Positions 52,900-62,167 of a stretch of 64,000 bases of DNA are shown here, one piece after another. The notes under the pieces were generated by a model. That model was given only the letters and a program-made list of their open reading frames with translations. It searched no databases and was not told where the DNA came from. The DNA lies in contig CAJXNP010000010.1 of NCBI GenBank assembly GCA_913057175.1, positions 124,001 through 188,000 of the forward strand, written 5' to 3'. Positions within the stretch are counted from its first letter, which is position 1. The number at the start of each line of letters is the position of its first letter. The position numbers were made by a program, and so were the translations under genes. This DNA comes from an uncultured Cytophagales bacterium (GTDB lineage Bacteria; Bacteroidota; Bacteroidia; Cytophagales; Cyclobacteriaceae).

Positions 52900-53121
52900 A
52901 TGAAAAAGTTTTTTTATCTATCATTAGTATTGTTGTTTGCTGGAGCTTTAACTTTTAGTGCTTGCTCATCTAAAAAAGCATCTGAAGCTACCGAAGAAGT
53001 AGAAGAAGTTGTAGATGATGCAGGAGATGCTATGGAAGATGCTGCTGAATCAGTTGAAGAAACTGTTGAAGAAGTTGCTGATTCTGTTGAAGCTGCTGTC
53101 GATTCTGTAACAACAGAATAG
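52900..53121 (+). CDS. small acidic alanine-rich lipoprotein
   Basis: A 73-residue protein. The signal MKKFFYLSLVLLFAGALTFS ends in the lipobox cysteine (SACSSKK). The mature 50 residues are almost all Ala, Glu, Asp and Val in a repeating 'EEV/DAAESVEE' pattern (for example EATEEVEEVVDDAGDAMED), which would form an amphipathic helix with a strongly acidic face. Similar small lipoproteins anchor or space envelope layers (compare Lpp), but no homolog is recognised. It ends in a strong terminator and is probably abundantly expressed. Confidence 0.78.
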   Translation: MKKFFYLSLVLLFAGALTFSACSSKKASEATEEVEEVVDDAGDAMEDAAESVEETVEEVADSVEAAVDSVTTE

Positions 53122-53140
53122 AAGTAGAAGAAATTGGTAA

Positions 53141-53171
53141 AAAGGCGTTCAGGTTGGACGCCTTTTTTTTT
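53141..53171 (+). terminator. Rho-independent terminator after the lipoprotein gene
   Basis: AAAGGCGT (53141-53148) pairs with ACGCCTTT (53158-53165) around a nine-base loop, then nine T residues. It separates the small lipoprotein gene from purL. Confidence 0.9.
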
Positions 53172-53201
53172 GCATTGAGTTTAATCCATCAATTCTTTTC
53201 T

Positions 53202-53209
53202 TAGTTTTG
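53202..53209 (+). promoter_or_regulatory. candidate -7 element for purL
   Basis: TAGTTTTG is an exact TAnnTTTG match, 31 bases before the purL ATG. A TTG at 53175-53177 is 24 bases further upstream. Both fall after the terminator. Confidence 0.5.
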
Positions 53210-53239
53210 CGATGAAATTCAGATCTTAATATTTCTCGC

Positions 53240-56200
53240 ATGATTTCGTTTTTTAAAACCTCCACTCAAACAGTCATTGCCGTTTATTCAGAAAGTACTT
53301 TCGACTCCGAAACGCTTAACAAGCTGAGTTGGTTATTTGGAAATGCAGAATATCTGGAAGAGCAACAACTAAGCAGCACATTTGTCGGTCCGCGTAAGGA
53401 AATGATTACACCCTGGAGTACGAATGCCGTTGAGATCACGCAGAACATGGGGATCCATGGTTTGAAGCGAATCGAGGAATTCTTTGTTGCTGAAACGGAC
53501 CAACCTGAACATGATCCCATGTTGCAGAGAGTTTATCATACATTGGATCAGGATCTTTTCACCATCCGTAAGCAGCCGGACCCGATTTTGGAAATTGATG
53601 ACATTGCGGGATACAATCAACAGGAAGGTTTGGCGCTCAGTTCCGATGAAATTGAATACCTGGAAAATCTGAGTCAAAAACTGGGAAGGAAGCTGACCGA
53701 TAGCGAAATATTTGGATTTTCTCAGGTTAACTCAGAGCATTGCCGGCATAAAATATTTAATGGCATCTTTGTCATTGATGGCAAGCAGCGGGAAAGCAGC
53801 CTATTTCAGCTCATCAAAAAAACGACCCAGACCAACCTTAACCGGGTCGTTTCTGCTTATAAAGATAACTGTGCATTTGTTCAGGGTCCGGTCGTTGAGC
53901 AATTTGCACCCAAGACCCAGGACAAACCAGATTTTTTTGAAGTAAGTGATTACGAATCTGTCATATCACTGAAAGCAGAAACACATAACTTTCCAACAAC
54001 AGTCGAACCTTTTAATGGAGCGGCCACAGGAAGTGGAGGCGAGATTCGCGATCGAATTGGTGGCGGTAAAGCTGCTCAACCTCTCGCAGGAACTGCTGTC
54101 TATATGACTTCCTATCCAAGATTAAATGGTGGAAGGGAATGGGAAAAAGCCACTCAACCGAGGAAATGGCTTTACCAGACTCCTGAAGAAATATTGATCA
54201 AGGCCTCGAATGGAGCTAGCGATTTCGGAAATAAATTCGGCCAGCCGTTGATCTGCGGAAGTGTCCTGACGTTTGAGCACATCGAAAAGCTTAAAAAATA
54301 TGGTTATGACAAGGTGATCATGCTCGCTGGAGGAATTGGTTATGGTAAAAAGGTTGATAGCCAAAAAGGAGATCCGGAAACAGGCGATGTGGTGATTTTA
54401 ATGGGCGGAGACAATTATCGCATTGGAATGGGAGGTGGAGCTGTTTCATCTGTTGCGACCGGTGAATTTGAAAATGCTATCGAGCTCAATGCTATCCAAC
54501 GAAGCAATCCTGAAATGCAAAAAAGAGTTTCCAATGCCATCCGCGCTATGCTGGAGGCTGATGAAAACCCGATTGTATCCATTCACGATCATGGCGCAGG
54601 AGGCCATTTAAACTGTTTGTCAGAATTGGTTGAGACAATTGGTGGAAAGATCGATATTACCAAATTACCAATTGGCGATCCGACTCTTTCCGATAAAGAA
54701 ATTGTAGGAAATGAATCCCAGGAAAGAATGGGGTTGATCCTGAGAAAGAAAGATGTGGATTTGTTACACAGGGTAGCAGACCGCGAAAGAGCGCCCATGT
54801 ATGAAATTGGTGAAACGACCGGAGATCATCAATTCACTTTCGTGAATGGAAACGGCAAAAAGCCGATCGATCTTAAGCTGGAAGATATGTTCGGGAATCC
54901 TCCGAAGACAATTATGGATGACAAATCATCACAGGAAGTCTTCGAGGAGATTAAATACGACGATAATAAAGTCAAAGAATATTTTGACCTGGTGCTACAA
55001 CTGGAATCGGTCGCTTGCAAGGATTGGCTGACCAATAAAGTGGATCGGTCGGTATCCGGAAAAGTGGCCAAACAACAAACAGCCGGACGTTTACAGCTTC
55101 CCCTCAACAACCTTGGTGTCACCATGTTGGATTACCAGGGCGTTAAAGGAATTGCAACTTCCATAGGCCATGCCCCTGTTGTGGCTTTGGCAGATCCGGA
55201 AGCAGGTTCGGTTATTTCCATTGCGGAGGCGTTGACCAATCTTATCTGGGCGCCGATTGAAGGTGGATTGAAAGGAATTTCATTGAGCGCCAACTGGATG
55301 TGGCCTTGTAAAAATGAAGGGGAAGATGCAAGAATTTATCAAGCAGTCGAGGCAGCAAGCAATTTTGCCCTGGCATTGGGAATCAACATTCCTACTGGAA
55401 AGGATTCACTATCCATGACCCAGAAATATAAAAATGGAGAAACGGTTTTCGCTCCGGGAACCGTGATCATTTCTACTGTAGGTGAGGTAACGGATATTCG
55501 AAAAGTTGTTGAGCCGGTTCTGAAGAGAAATAAATCGAGCCGATTGCTTTACATCGACCTTTCAGGCGATGAACTGAAGTTGGCCGGAAGCGCATTTTCA
55601 CAAATTGTCAATAAAATTGGAGTGAATCCTCCAACCATTAAAAATCCTGAAAATTTTGCCAAAGCATTTGAATACATTCAGCAATTGATATTGGATGAAA
55701 AAATACTTGCCGGACATGATGTTTCCGCTGGTGGTCTGGTCACTGCTTTGGGAGAAATGTGTTTTTCAGATCCTGAAATTGGTCTGGATATATCTCTGGA
55801 TCCTTTCGGTGAAGAAGATCTGGTCAAAATCTTATTTGCTGAAAACCCTGCTCTTGTCATCCAGGTTGAAGATTCGGAAAACATTAAAAATGAACTCGGA
55901 AAAATTGATGTTAAAGCGATTGACCTTGGCTCAATCAATTTTGATTCGAAAATTAATATTTTGTACAAATCCGTAACACAAAGTTTTTCCGTTAGTCAAT
56001 TGAGGGATACCTGGTTTAAGACCTCTTATTTGCTGGACACCAAACAATGCGGTGAAAAACTGGCGAAGGATCGATTTGAGAATTACAAAAATCTGATACT
56101 CGGATACCAATTCCCCGAACACTTTACCGGTCAATTCACAGATTGGGATATTGATCCGAAGAGAAGGAATAAATCAGGTGTGAAGGCAGCGATCATCCGG

Positions 56201-56932
56201 GAAAAAGGAGTGAACGGAGATCGAGAGATGGCATGGTGCATGCATTTGGCCGGCATGGATGTGAAGGATGTCCACATGACAGATCTGATTTCCGGAAGGG
56301 AAACCCTGGAAGATGTCCACATGATTGTATTTGTCGGTGGGTTTTCCAACTCAGATGTGTTGGGTTCTGCTAAAGGATGGGCTGGAGCTTTTCTTTATAA
56401 TCCCAAAGCAAAAGAAGCATTGGATAAGTTTTATGCAAGAAAAGACACATTGAGCCTGGGTGTGTGCAATGGTTGCCAGCTGATGATGGAACTGGGAGTG
56501 GTAACACCCAATCATGATGTGAAACCCAGAATGTCTCACAATGCATCACATAAATTCGAATCAATATTTCTCAATGTGAACGTTCTGGAAAATGATTCTG
56601 TCATGCTGAATTCACTGGCTGGTTCACGATTGGGAATTTGGGTGGCCCACGGAGAAGGTAAATTTAACTTCCCAAAAGAAGAATCATCCTATAATGTTCC
56701 CATGAAATATAGTTATGAGCAATATCCCGGAAACCCAAATGGTTCTGATTACAATGTTGCTGGAATTTGCTCGGATGATGGAAGACATTTGGTAATGATG
56801 CCACACTTAGAACGATCATTGTACCCATGGAACTGGGGTTACTATCCGGAGAATAGAAAAGCTGATCAGGTCTCTCCCTGGATTGAGGCATTTGTGAATG
56901 CCAAAAACTGGATCGAAAGCCATTCCAATTAA
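53240..56932 (+). CDS. purL: phosphoribosylformylglycinamidine synthase, large fused form
   Basis: FGAM synthetase (1230 residues) converts FGAR plus glutamine to FGAM, the fourth step of purine synthesis. This is the large single-chain type: an N-terminal PurS-like section, two ATP-grasp-like synthetase halves (SEHCRHKIFNG near residue 170; SLKAETHNFPTTVEPFNGAA near residue 245; IPTGKDSLSM near residue 716), and a C-terminal glutamine amidotransferase with nucleophile Cys1076 in GVCNGCQ. Length is in the usual range (about 1200-1300). Nothing else of the purine pathway is adjacent. The region between the lipoprotein terminator and the ATG carries a -7 match but no purine riboswitch-like structure that I can see. 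Confidence 0.97.
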   Translation: MISFFKTSTQTVIAVYSESTFDSETLNKLSWLFGNAEYLEEQQLSSTFVGPRKEMITPWSTNAVEITQNMGIHGLKRIEEFFVAETDQPEHDPMLQRVYHTLDQDLFTIRKQPDPILEIDDIAGYNQQEGLALSSDEIEYLENLSQKLGRKLTDSEIFGFSQVNSEHCRHKIFNGIFVIDGKQRESSLFQLIKKTTQTNLNRVVSAYKDNCAFVQGPVVEQFAPKTQDKPDFFEVSDYESVISLKAETHNFPTTVEPFNGAATGSGGEIRDRIGGGKAAQPLAGTAVYMTSYPRLNGGREWEKATQPRKWLYQTPEEILIKASNGASDFGNKFGQPLICGSVLTFEHIEKLKKYGYDKVIMLAGGIGYGKKVDSQKGDPETGDVVILMGGDNYRIGMGGGAVSSVATGEFENAIELNAIQRSNPEMQKRVSNAIRAMLEADENPIVSIHDHGAGGHLNCLSELVETIGGKIDITKLPIGDPTLSDKEIVGNESQERMGLILRKKDVDLLHRVADRERAPMYEIGETTGDHQFTFVNGNGKKPIDLKLEDMFGNPPKTIMDDKSSQEVFEEIKYDDNKVKEYFDLVLQLESVACKDWLTNKVDRSVSGKVAKQQTAGRLQLPLNNLGVTMLDYQGVKGIATSIGHAPVVALADPEAGSVISIAEALTNLIWAPIEGGLKGISLSANWMWPCKNEGEDARIYQAVEAASNFALALGINIPTGKDSLSMTQKYKNGETVFAPGTVIISTVGEVTDIRKVVEPVLKRNKSSRLLYIDLSGDELKLAGSAFSQIVNKIGVNPPTIKNPENFAKAFEYIQQLILDEKILAGHDVSAGGLVTALGEMCFSDPEIGLDISLDPFGEEDLVKILFAENPALVIQVEDSENIKNELGKIDVKAIDLGSINFDSKINILYKSVTQSFSVSQLRDTWFKTSYLLDTKQCGEKLAKDRFENYKNLILGYQFPEHFTGQFTDWDIDPKRRNKSGVKAAIIREKGVNGDREMAWCMHLAGMDVKDVHMTDLISGRETLEDVHMIVFVGGFSNSDVLGSAKGWAGAFLYNPKAKEALDKFYARKDTLSLGVCNGCQLMMELGVVTPNHDVKPRMSHNASHKFESIFLNVNVLENDSVMLNSLAGSRLGIWVAHGEGKFNFPKEESSYNVPMKYSYEQYPGNPNGSDYNVAGICSDDGRHLVMMPHLERSLYPWNWGYYPENRKADQVSPWIEAFVNAKNWIESHSN

Positions 56933-56982
56933 AAAATAGTTAAGTTTTTAATATCTGTCTAAAACCTTTTTTACTGGTTTCC

Positions 56983-56994
56983 GCAATCGATTGC
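56983..56994 (+). promoter_or_regulatory. LacI/GalR-type operator palindrome
   Basis: GCAATCGATTGC is a perfect 12-base palindrome, the classic CG-centred shape of LacI-family operators. It lies 178 bases before the ATG of the sugar symporter. A LacI-type regulator is not encoded in the window. Confidence 0.6.
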
Positions 56995-57171
56995 ATTTAT
57001 CTGGGAAAAAGAAAATGAATTCCTGCAATAAAATGGTATATTCATCACATTAGTGATAATTTGAATCTTGTAATGAGGTAAAATTTTGAAAAATTTTCAA
57101 ACAAGTTATAGTCGTTTTGACTATTTTTAACCATCTTTATTATAAGATTTTATTTTTTGAATCAAATAACA

Positions 57172-58602
57172 ATGTCCATGAGCGCTACTTCACAAAAGTT
57201 ATCTGTAGGTGAAAAGATCGGTTATAGCCTTGGCGACTTAGCGGCCAACCTGATATTTCAAACCTTGATCACCTATCTTGCATTTTTTTATACAGATGTT
57301 TTTGGTTTAGAGCAAAACACGGCCTCCGCAGTTATTTTTTGGGTAGGCATGATTGCCGCCTTAGCGTTTAATCCGATCATCGGGGTGATGGCGGATAGAA
57401 CAAACAGCAGATGGGGCAAATTCAGGCCATGGATTCTTTGGACTGCGATTCCGCTTGGTATAGCATCATTATTGACATTTACCACACCAAATTTTAGTGA
57501 ATCAGGTAAGATTATTTATGCTGTAACTACTTATTCTATCCTTCTTTTATTATATGCTGCGAATAACCTCCCATACTCATCACTTAGCGGGGTTATCACC
57601 GGCGATATGGCTGAACGAAACAGCCTGTCTTCCTACCGTTTTGTCGCAGTCATGGTTGCACAGTTCATCGTTCAGGTTTTTATGTATCCTTTCATTGAAT
57701 ATGTTGGTGGCGGTGATAGTATTGAAGGTTTCTCTAAAGTGAATACTTTTCTTGCCCTGTCAGGAACGGTTTTAATGTTGATAACATTTCTTACTACAAA
57801 GGAAAGGATTATTCCCAAGCCAGAACAGAAATCAACTTTAAAAGAAGATTTAGGAGATTTAATAGAAAACAGGCCATGGGTAATTATGCTCGTGTTAACA
57901 ATTCTTGTCTTTGTAACGCTGGCAATGAAAGGAGGGAGCTATTTGTTCTATTTCCAAAGTTATGTCGATCAACATAGCCTTGCAGGCTTTTTAGAACCAA
58001 TTGGTAATGCCCTTTCTTCCATCGGACTTCAATTCGATTCACCGGCCTCAATGGGATTTGCCATTTTTAATGCAGGGGGTATAATTTTTATGATTATAGG
58101 AATATCACTCTCAAAGAAATTAGCTGACAAATTTGGAAAGAGGGATATATTTAGACTATTTCTATTCATTTCGGCGATTCCCATACTGTTGTTTTATTTT
58201 TATAAGCCGGACTCTATCCTTATCATTTTTCTCTCACAAATACTTCATGGGTTTTTTTACGGGATTACCATACCCCTATTGTGGGCTATGATCGCCGATG
58301 TTGCCGATTATTCAGAATGGAAAAATAATCGAAGGGCTACGGCCATTATATTTTCAGCCATGCTCATGGGATTAAAGATTGGCCTTACTATTGGAGGAGC
58401 CCTTATTCCAAAAATCAACAAGATTTACGGATATATTCCAAAAGCCGAATCACAATCTGAAAGTGCACTTGTTGGAATCAAAATGCTTGTAAGCATATAC
58501 CCGTCCATCCCATTTATAATCGGCTCGGCAATACTGTTTTTCTATGAAATAAATAAAAAAATGGAAACTAAAATCGAACAGGATTTGCTAAAGAGGAGAT
58601 AA
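57172..58602 (+). CDS. GPH-family sugar:cation symporter (MFS superfamily)
   Basis: A 476-residue transporter with about 12 helices. The start is the ATG at 57172; a TTG at 57157 would add five residues. It opens with GYSLGDLAANLIFQTLITYL (about residues 18-37), the MelB/XynP-like GPH signature, then the loop motif NPIIGVMADRTNSRWGKFRP (about residues 68-87), and has WAMIADVADYSEWKNNRRAT (about 380-399) near the C-terminus. Members take up oligosaccharides or glycosides with Na+ or H+. A cytoplasmic GH43 gene follows 32 bases on, so the likely substrate is a short arabino- or xylo-oligosaccharide. Confidence 0.92.
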   Translation: MSMSATSQKLSVGEKIGYSLGDLAANLIFQTLITYLAFFYTDVFGLEQNTASAVIFWVGMIAALAFNPIIGVMADRTNSRWGKFRPWILWTAIPLGIASLLTFTTPNFSESGKIIYAVTTYSILLLLYAANNLPYSSLSGVITGDMAERNSLSSYRFVAVMVAQFIVQVFMYPFIEYVGGGDSIEGFSKVNTFLALSGTVLMLITFLTTKERIIPKPEQKSTLKEDLGDLIENRPWVIMLVLTILVFVTLAMKGGSYLFYFQSYVDQHSLAGFLEPIGNALSSIGLQFDSPASMGFAIFNAGGIIFMIIGISLSKKLADKFGKRDIFRLFLFISAIPILLFYFYKPDSILIIFLSQILHGFFYGITIPLLWAMIADVADYSEWKNNRRATAIIFSAMLMGLKIGLTIGGALIPKINKIYGYIPKAESQSESALVGIKMLVSIYPSIPFIIGSAILFFYEINKKMETKIEQDLLKRR

Positions 58603-58634
58603 AATCATCAATTAACTTATAACTACAAATATCA

Positions 58635-59657
58635 ATGGCTGATAACATCAATTATGACGAAATGCGTAAAAAGGCGATATCACAGCCGCTGGTTACCAAC
58701 ATTTATACCGCTGATCCTTCGGCGCATGTTTTTGATGGAAAAATTTATGTTTACCCTTCCCACGATGTGGACGCCGGTTTGCCGGAGGATGACTGGGGCG
58801 GGCATTTTGGTATGGAGGATTATCATGTTCTCTCTATGGATTCACCTACCGGGAAAGCGACGGATCACGGGATTGCATTACATGTAAAGGATGTGCCTTG
58901 GGCGGAAAGACAAATGTGGGCTCCGGATGCCGCTACGAAGGATGGAAAGTATTATCTATACTTCCCCGCAAAAGACAAAGAAGGTATATTTAGAATTGGT
59001 GTGGCAGTGAGTGACAGCCCAACGGGGCCTTTCAAACCTCAACCCGAGGCGATTAAAGGTAGCTTTAGCATTGATCCTGCCGTTTTTGTGGACGATGATA
59101 GTAAAGCCTATATGTATTTCGGAGGCATCTGGGGCGGCCAGCTGCAAAGATGGCAAACCGGGAAATTCATTCACGATGTGAGCGCCCCCACGGATCTGGA
59201 ACCAGCTGACGATGAACCGGCGCTTTATGCGAAAGTTGCGCAAATGACCGAGGATATGCTGGAATTTGCTGAGAAGCCAAAAGACCTGGTCATTCTGGAT
59301 GAAAATGGTGAACCACTGAAAGCTGGTGATCACGACCGACGGTTTTTTGAAGCTTCGTGGATGCACAAGTACAATGGAAAATATTATTTCTCTTACTCCA
59401 CCGGTGATACGCATTTTATTTGCTATGCGATCGGTGACAATCCATACGGACCGTTCACCTACGAAGGAAAGATTTTGACCCCGGTCATTGGCTGGACCAC
59501 ACATCATTCCATTTGTGAATTTAAAGGGAAGTGGTACCTGTTTTACCACGACAGTATTTTATCGAAGGGAGTCACGCATCTCCGATCCGCAAAAGTGGCT
59601 GAGATCCAATATAATTCGGATGGCACCATTCAGACATTGGATCCTTATGTTGAGTAG
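58635..59657 (+). CDS. cytoplasmic glycoside hydrolase family 43
   Basis: A 340-residue five-bladed beta-propeller enzyme. There is no signal peptide, so it acts in the cytoplasm on sugars brought in by the adjacent symporter. The catalytic base is Asp27 in YTADPSAH; the pKa modulator is the Asp of FSIDPAVFVDDD (about residues 144-155) and the general acid the Glu of RRFFEASWM (about residues 236-244). YYFSYSTGDTHF is a blade core. Activity is probably beta-xylosidase or alpha-arabinofuranosidase. It forms an operon with the symporter. Confidence 0.93.
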   Translation: MADNINYDEMRKKAISQPLVTNIYTADPSAHVFDGKIYVYPSHDVDAGLPEDDWGGHFGMEDYHVLSMDSPTGKATDHGIALHVKDVPWAERQMWAPDAATKDGKYYLYFPAKDKEGIFRIGVAVSDSPTGPFKPQPEAIKGSFSIDPAVFVDDDSKAYMYFGGIWGGQLQRWQTGKFIHDVSAPTDLEPADDEPALYAKVAQMTEDMLEFAEKPKDLVILDENGEPLKAGDHDRRFFEASWMHKYNGKYYFSYSTGDTHFICYAIGDNPYGPFTYEGKILTPVIGWTTHHSICEFKGKWYLFYHDSILSKGVTHLRSAKVAEIQYNSDGTIQTLDPYVE

Positions 59658-59745
59658 CTGATTTGTATTCAAAAAGCAAGAATTAAGCATGAAGGCATGA
59701 GTGATTTAGCCTGATGAGCAGCCATAGGTGTGACAGAAACGGGAT

Positions 59746-59822
59746 GATAAATCATTTTTCCCTGGTTAAAATCGTTCCCAACCCCATTAAAGTAATTCCC
59801 AGAATGGTAAAAATGATTTATC
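59746..59822. repeat. inverted repeat with 44-base spacer at a locus boundary
   Basis: GATAAATCATTTTTCC (59746-59761) pairs with GGTAAAAATGATTTATC (59806-59822), identical apart from one inserted base, around a 44-base spacer. It lies in the 178-base gap between the convergent GH43 and adaptor genes. It may be a weak terminator or a repeat; no T-run follows directly. Confidence 0.5.
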
Positions 59823-59835
59823 CACGGTATAAGAA

Positions 59836-60906
59836 TCATCTTACCTTAACTATATCTTCTTTCTTTATTCCTGAAATTATCTCAATATTGATTCCATCTG
59901 ATATCCCTGTTTCAATATATTGTTTATGTAATAATCCGTCTTGTTTTAGAACCTCAACAAAGGTTGAGTCACTTTGAAATAGTATGTTTTTTTCATTAAT
60001 AACTAAGATATCCTTTTTTTGATCTAGAATTATTTTAGCTAGGGCAGAAATCCCTATCCTTGAAAATCTATTATTACTAGAATCCAAATTGGCTGAAAAG
60101 TCAAAATAGATAATATTATTCTTCTCATAACCCTTTGTTCCAATATTAACCAATTTTGCTCCTAATTTTTCAAACTTCAAAGATGGAATTGACAGGTCCA
60201 ATTCCATTCCAACTTTTACCTGTGTTAAATCCGATTCATTTATTGACCCTTTAAAAACTAATTTACTTAGATCAGCAATAGTTGCGATAGTACTTCCTTC
60301 ATTATAGTTATTTCTTTCTATAATGGACGACCCTTCTTCCAATGGAAGCTCTAATACAGTTCCGCTCGTTGTTGAAAATACAAGGTTTGTAAGTTCGGCT
60401 ATATTGTTTTTGTACCCTTTGCTCAACAGATTTAGTTGACTTACTGCAAACTCATATTCTTTTTTATTGATTCGATAAGCTTTTTCATACATTTCAAACT
60501 CACTCTGAGAAATGACTCCATCTTTAAAAAGTGTTTCGTTTCTCTCGAAAATTTTTTGAGAGTCCTTAAATTCAATTAGTGTTAAATGCACATTTTTTCT
60601 AGCATTTTCTAACGTGATGGGATCAGAAATAAGCTTAATTTTCGCAATTTTATCTCCTTCTTCTACCTTGTCTCCCTCCTTACAATAAAGCTTCTCCAGT
60701 ATTCCAGAAAACTGAGATTTTATTTCGATTTCTTTAGAAGGTACAACCACTCCGGATATATACCTAGTCTTTTCTATCGATGATAATGTGGGAGATACAG
60801 TCTTATATCTTTCCCGGTTTCGAACATCTTTGTTAATCAGAAAATAAAATACAATGCCCAATGCAGCTATTAAAAAAATAAGAACAAGGTTGATCTTTTT
60901 CTTCAT
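59836..60906 (-). CDS. HlyD/MacA-like periplasmic adaptor subunit
   Basis: A 356-residue membrane-fusion protein. One transmembrane helix (LVLIFLIAALGIVFYFLIN, about residues 7-25) is followed by the barrel-sandwich half-motifs (SGVVVPSKEIEIKSQFSGIL, about residues 51-70, and GTVLELPLEEGSSI, about 181-194). A coiled-coil hairpin lies between (about 105-165) and a beta-barrel and C-terminal domain follow. It is the last gene of the operon, 18 bases after the MacB-like permease. It would link the inner-membrane exporter to an outer-membrane channel that is not encoded in the window. Confidence 0.88.
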   Translation of the reverse strand: MKKKINLVLIFLIAALGIVFYFLINKDVRNRERYKTVSPTLSSIEKTRYISGVVVPSKEIEIKSQFSGILEKLYCKEGDKVEEGDKIAKIKLISDPITLENARKNVHLTLIEFKDSQKIFERNETLFKDGVISQSEFEMYEKAYRINKKEYEFAVSQLNLLSKGYKNNIAELTNLVFSTTSGTVLELPLEEGSSIIERNNYNEGSTIATIADLSKLVFKGSINESDLTQVKVGMELDLSIPSLKFEKLGAKLVNIGTKGYEKNNIIYFDFSANLDSSNNRFSRIGISALAKIILDQKKDILVINEKNILFQSDSTFVEVLKQDGLLHKQYIETGISDGINIEIISGIKKEDIVKVR

Positions 60907-60924
60907 AATAGTTCTTTATATAAC

Positions 60925-62157
60925 TTATTCAAATCTTAAGGCCTCAACTGGTACAATATTAGCAGCCTTTCGAGCTGGTATCATTCCTGCTACTACTCCG
61001 GCAATCACCAATGCAAGAAAAGCCCCGAATACAGCATACGGATCAATAAAAAGATTCTTAATGATCATTTCATCACCGTATAGATAATCAATCAGAAAAT
61101 TAAGAGTATTTATCACCAATACACCTAGCAAAACACCTGTACATCCGGCAATTAGTGTGAGAAAAGTAGACTCTGCCAATATATATTTTAAAACCACTTT
61201 AGGTTTAGCTCCCACGGCCATCCTTATTCCAATTTCCTTAGTCCTCTCTCTAACAGAAATGTACATTATATTGGCCACACCCACCATGCCGCTTATTAAG
61301 AGACTGATACCAATAAACCATATAAAGACTTTAACCGACTGGAATAACTTACCAAACACCGCCACTTGTTTATCCAAACTGAAGAAAAAAAGAGCGTTTT
61401 CATCTTCGATATCAAAATCTAGGAAATTGGACAAAGTGGCCCTCACCTGTTCTTCCATTTGGTCAGAACTGAGGTTTTCATTCCAGGTCAGTGCCAGGTT
61501 GGTAAAAGAATCTGGATTTAATCTTTCTAAAAAAGTACTATAAGGAACCAGTATAGAACCAGCTTCACTTTGACTGAAAATGGTGCCGTCTTCAAGTAAG
61601 CCTATTATTTTGAAATGCTCACTGCCAATGACTATGTATTTGCCCACAACCCCATCGTTTTTCTGGAAAAACGTTTTGGCTATCCTTTTGCCGATGATGG
61701 CATAGGGAAGCTTTTCGGACTCATCCAATTTATTAAAAGCTCTTCCTCTGATAAAATCTAACATTTTGATCTCAAAATACTCCGATGTTACACCCTTAAT
61801 TGTAAAATACCCTACTTTATCCTCACAAACTACCGGCAGATTATTGGGAACCAAAGCCTCTGGCGAAAGGTATATTATCTCTTTATGTTTTTTCTTTAAA
61901 AGGTTTAGTGTTGCTGTGTCAAACTCAACTGGTTTTGGCATGCCATAAGAATTTCCGGGTTTGCTTTGGCCTCCGATCACCCACAAACTGTTCCTGGAAA
62001 AATTCCCCAAAAGCTGAAAAATGCCCGTCTCAAAGCCATTGCCCAACCCAAGAAGTAAGATTAGTATAAAAATTCCCCAAATAATTCCGGCACAAGTAAT
62101 AGCCGACCTGGTTTTGTGTTGTTTAAGAGAATACATCAACTCGTGAAAATCTAACAT
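60925..62157 (-). CDS. MacB/FtsX-type ABC permease without a fused ATPase
   Basis: A 410-residue permease. An N-terminal helix (SAITCAGIIWGIFILILLLG, about residues 18-37) is followed by a large periplasmic MacB-like domain (about residues 45-270) and three C-terminal helices starting with a MYISVRERTKEIGIRMAVGA motif (about residues 298-317), the FtsX signature. MacB proteins usually carry an N-terminal ATPase domain or have a separate ATPase gene beside them; neither is seen here. It is 10 bases after the ABC exporter gene and 18 before the adaptor gene. Confidence 0.88.
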   Translation of the reverse strand: MLDFHELMYSLKQHKTRSAITCAGIIWGIFILILLLGLGNGFETGIFQLLGNFSRNSLWVIGGQSKPGNSYGMPKPVEFDTATLNLLKKKHKEIIYLSPEALVPNNLPVVCEDKVGYFTIKGVTSEYFEIKMLDFIRGRAFNKLDESEKLPYAIIGKRIAKTFFQKNDGVVGKYIVIGSEHFKIIGLLEDGTIFSQSEAGSILVPYSTFLERLNPDSFTNLALTWNENLSSDQMEEQVRATLSNFLDFDIEDENALFFFSLDKQVAVFGKLFQSVKVFIWFIGISLLISGMVGVANIMYISVRERTKEIGIRMAVGAKPKVVLKYILAESTFLTLIAGCTGVLLGVLVINTLNFLIDYLYGDEMIIKNLFIDPYAVFGAFLALVIAGVVAGMIPARKAANIVPVEALRFE

Positions 62158-62167
62158 GAGTCAAGGG

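Noticed and set aside
59714-59977. Plus-strand frame opposite the adaptor gene end
   Set aside because: It is antisense to the HlyD-like gene and the inverted repeat; no family resemblance.
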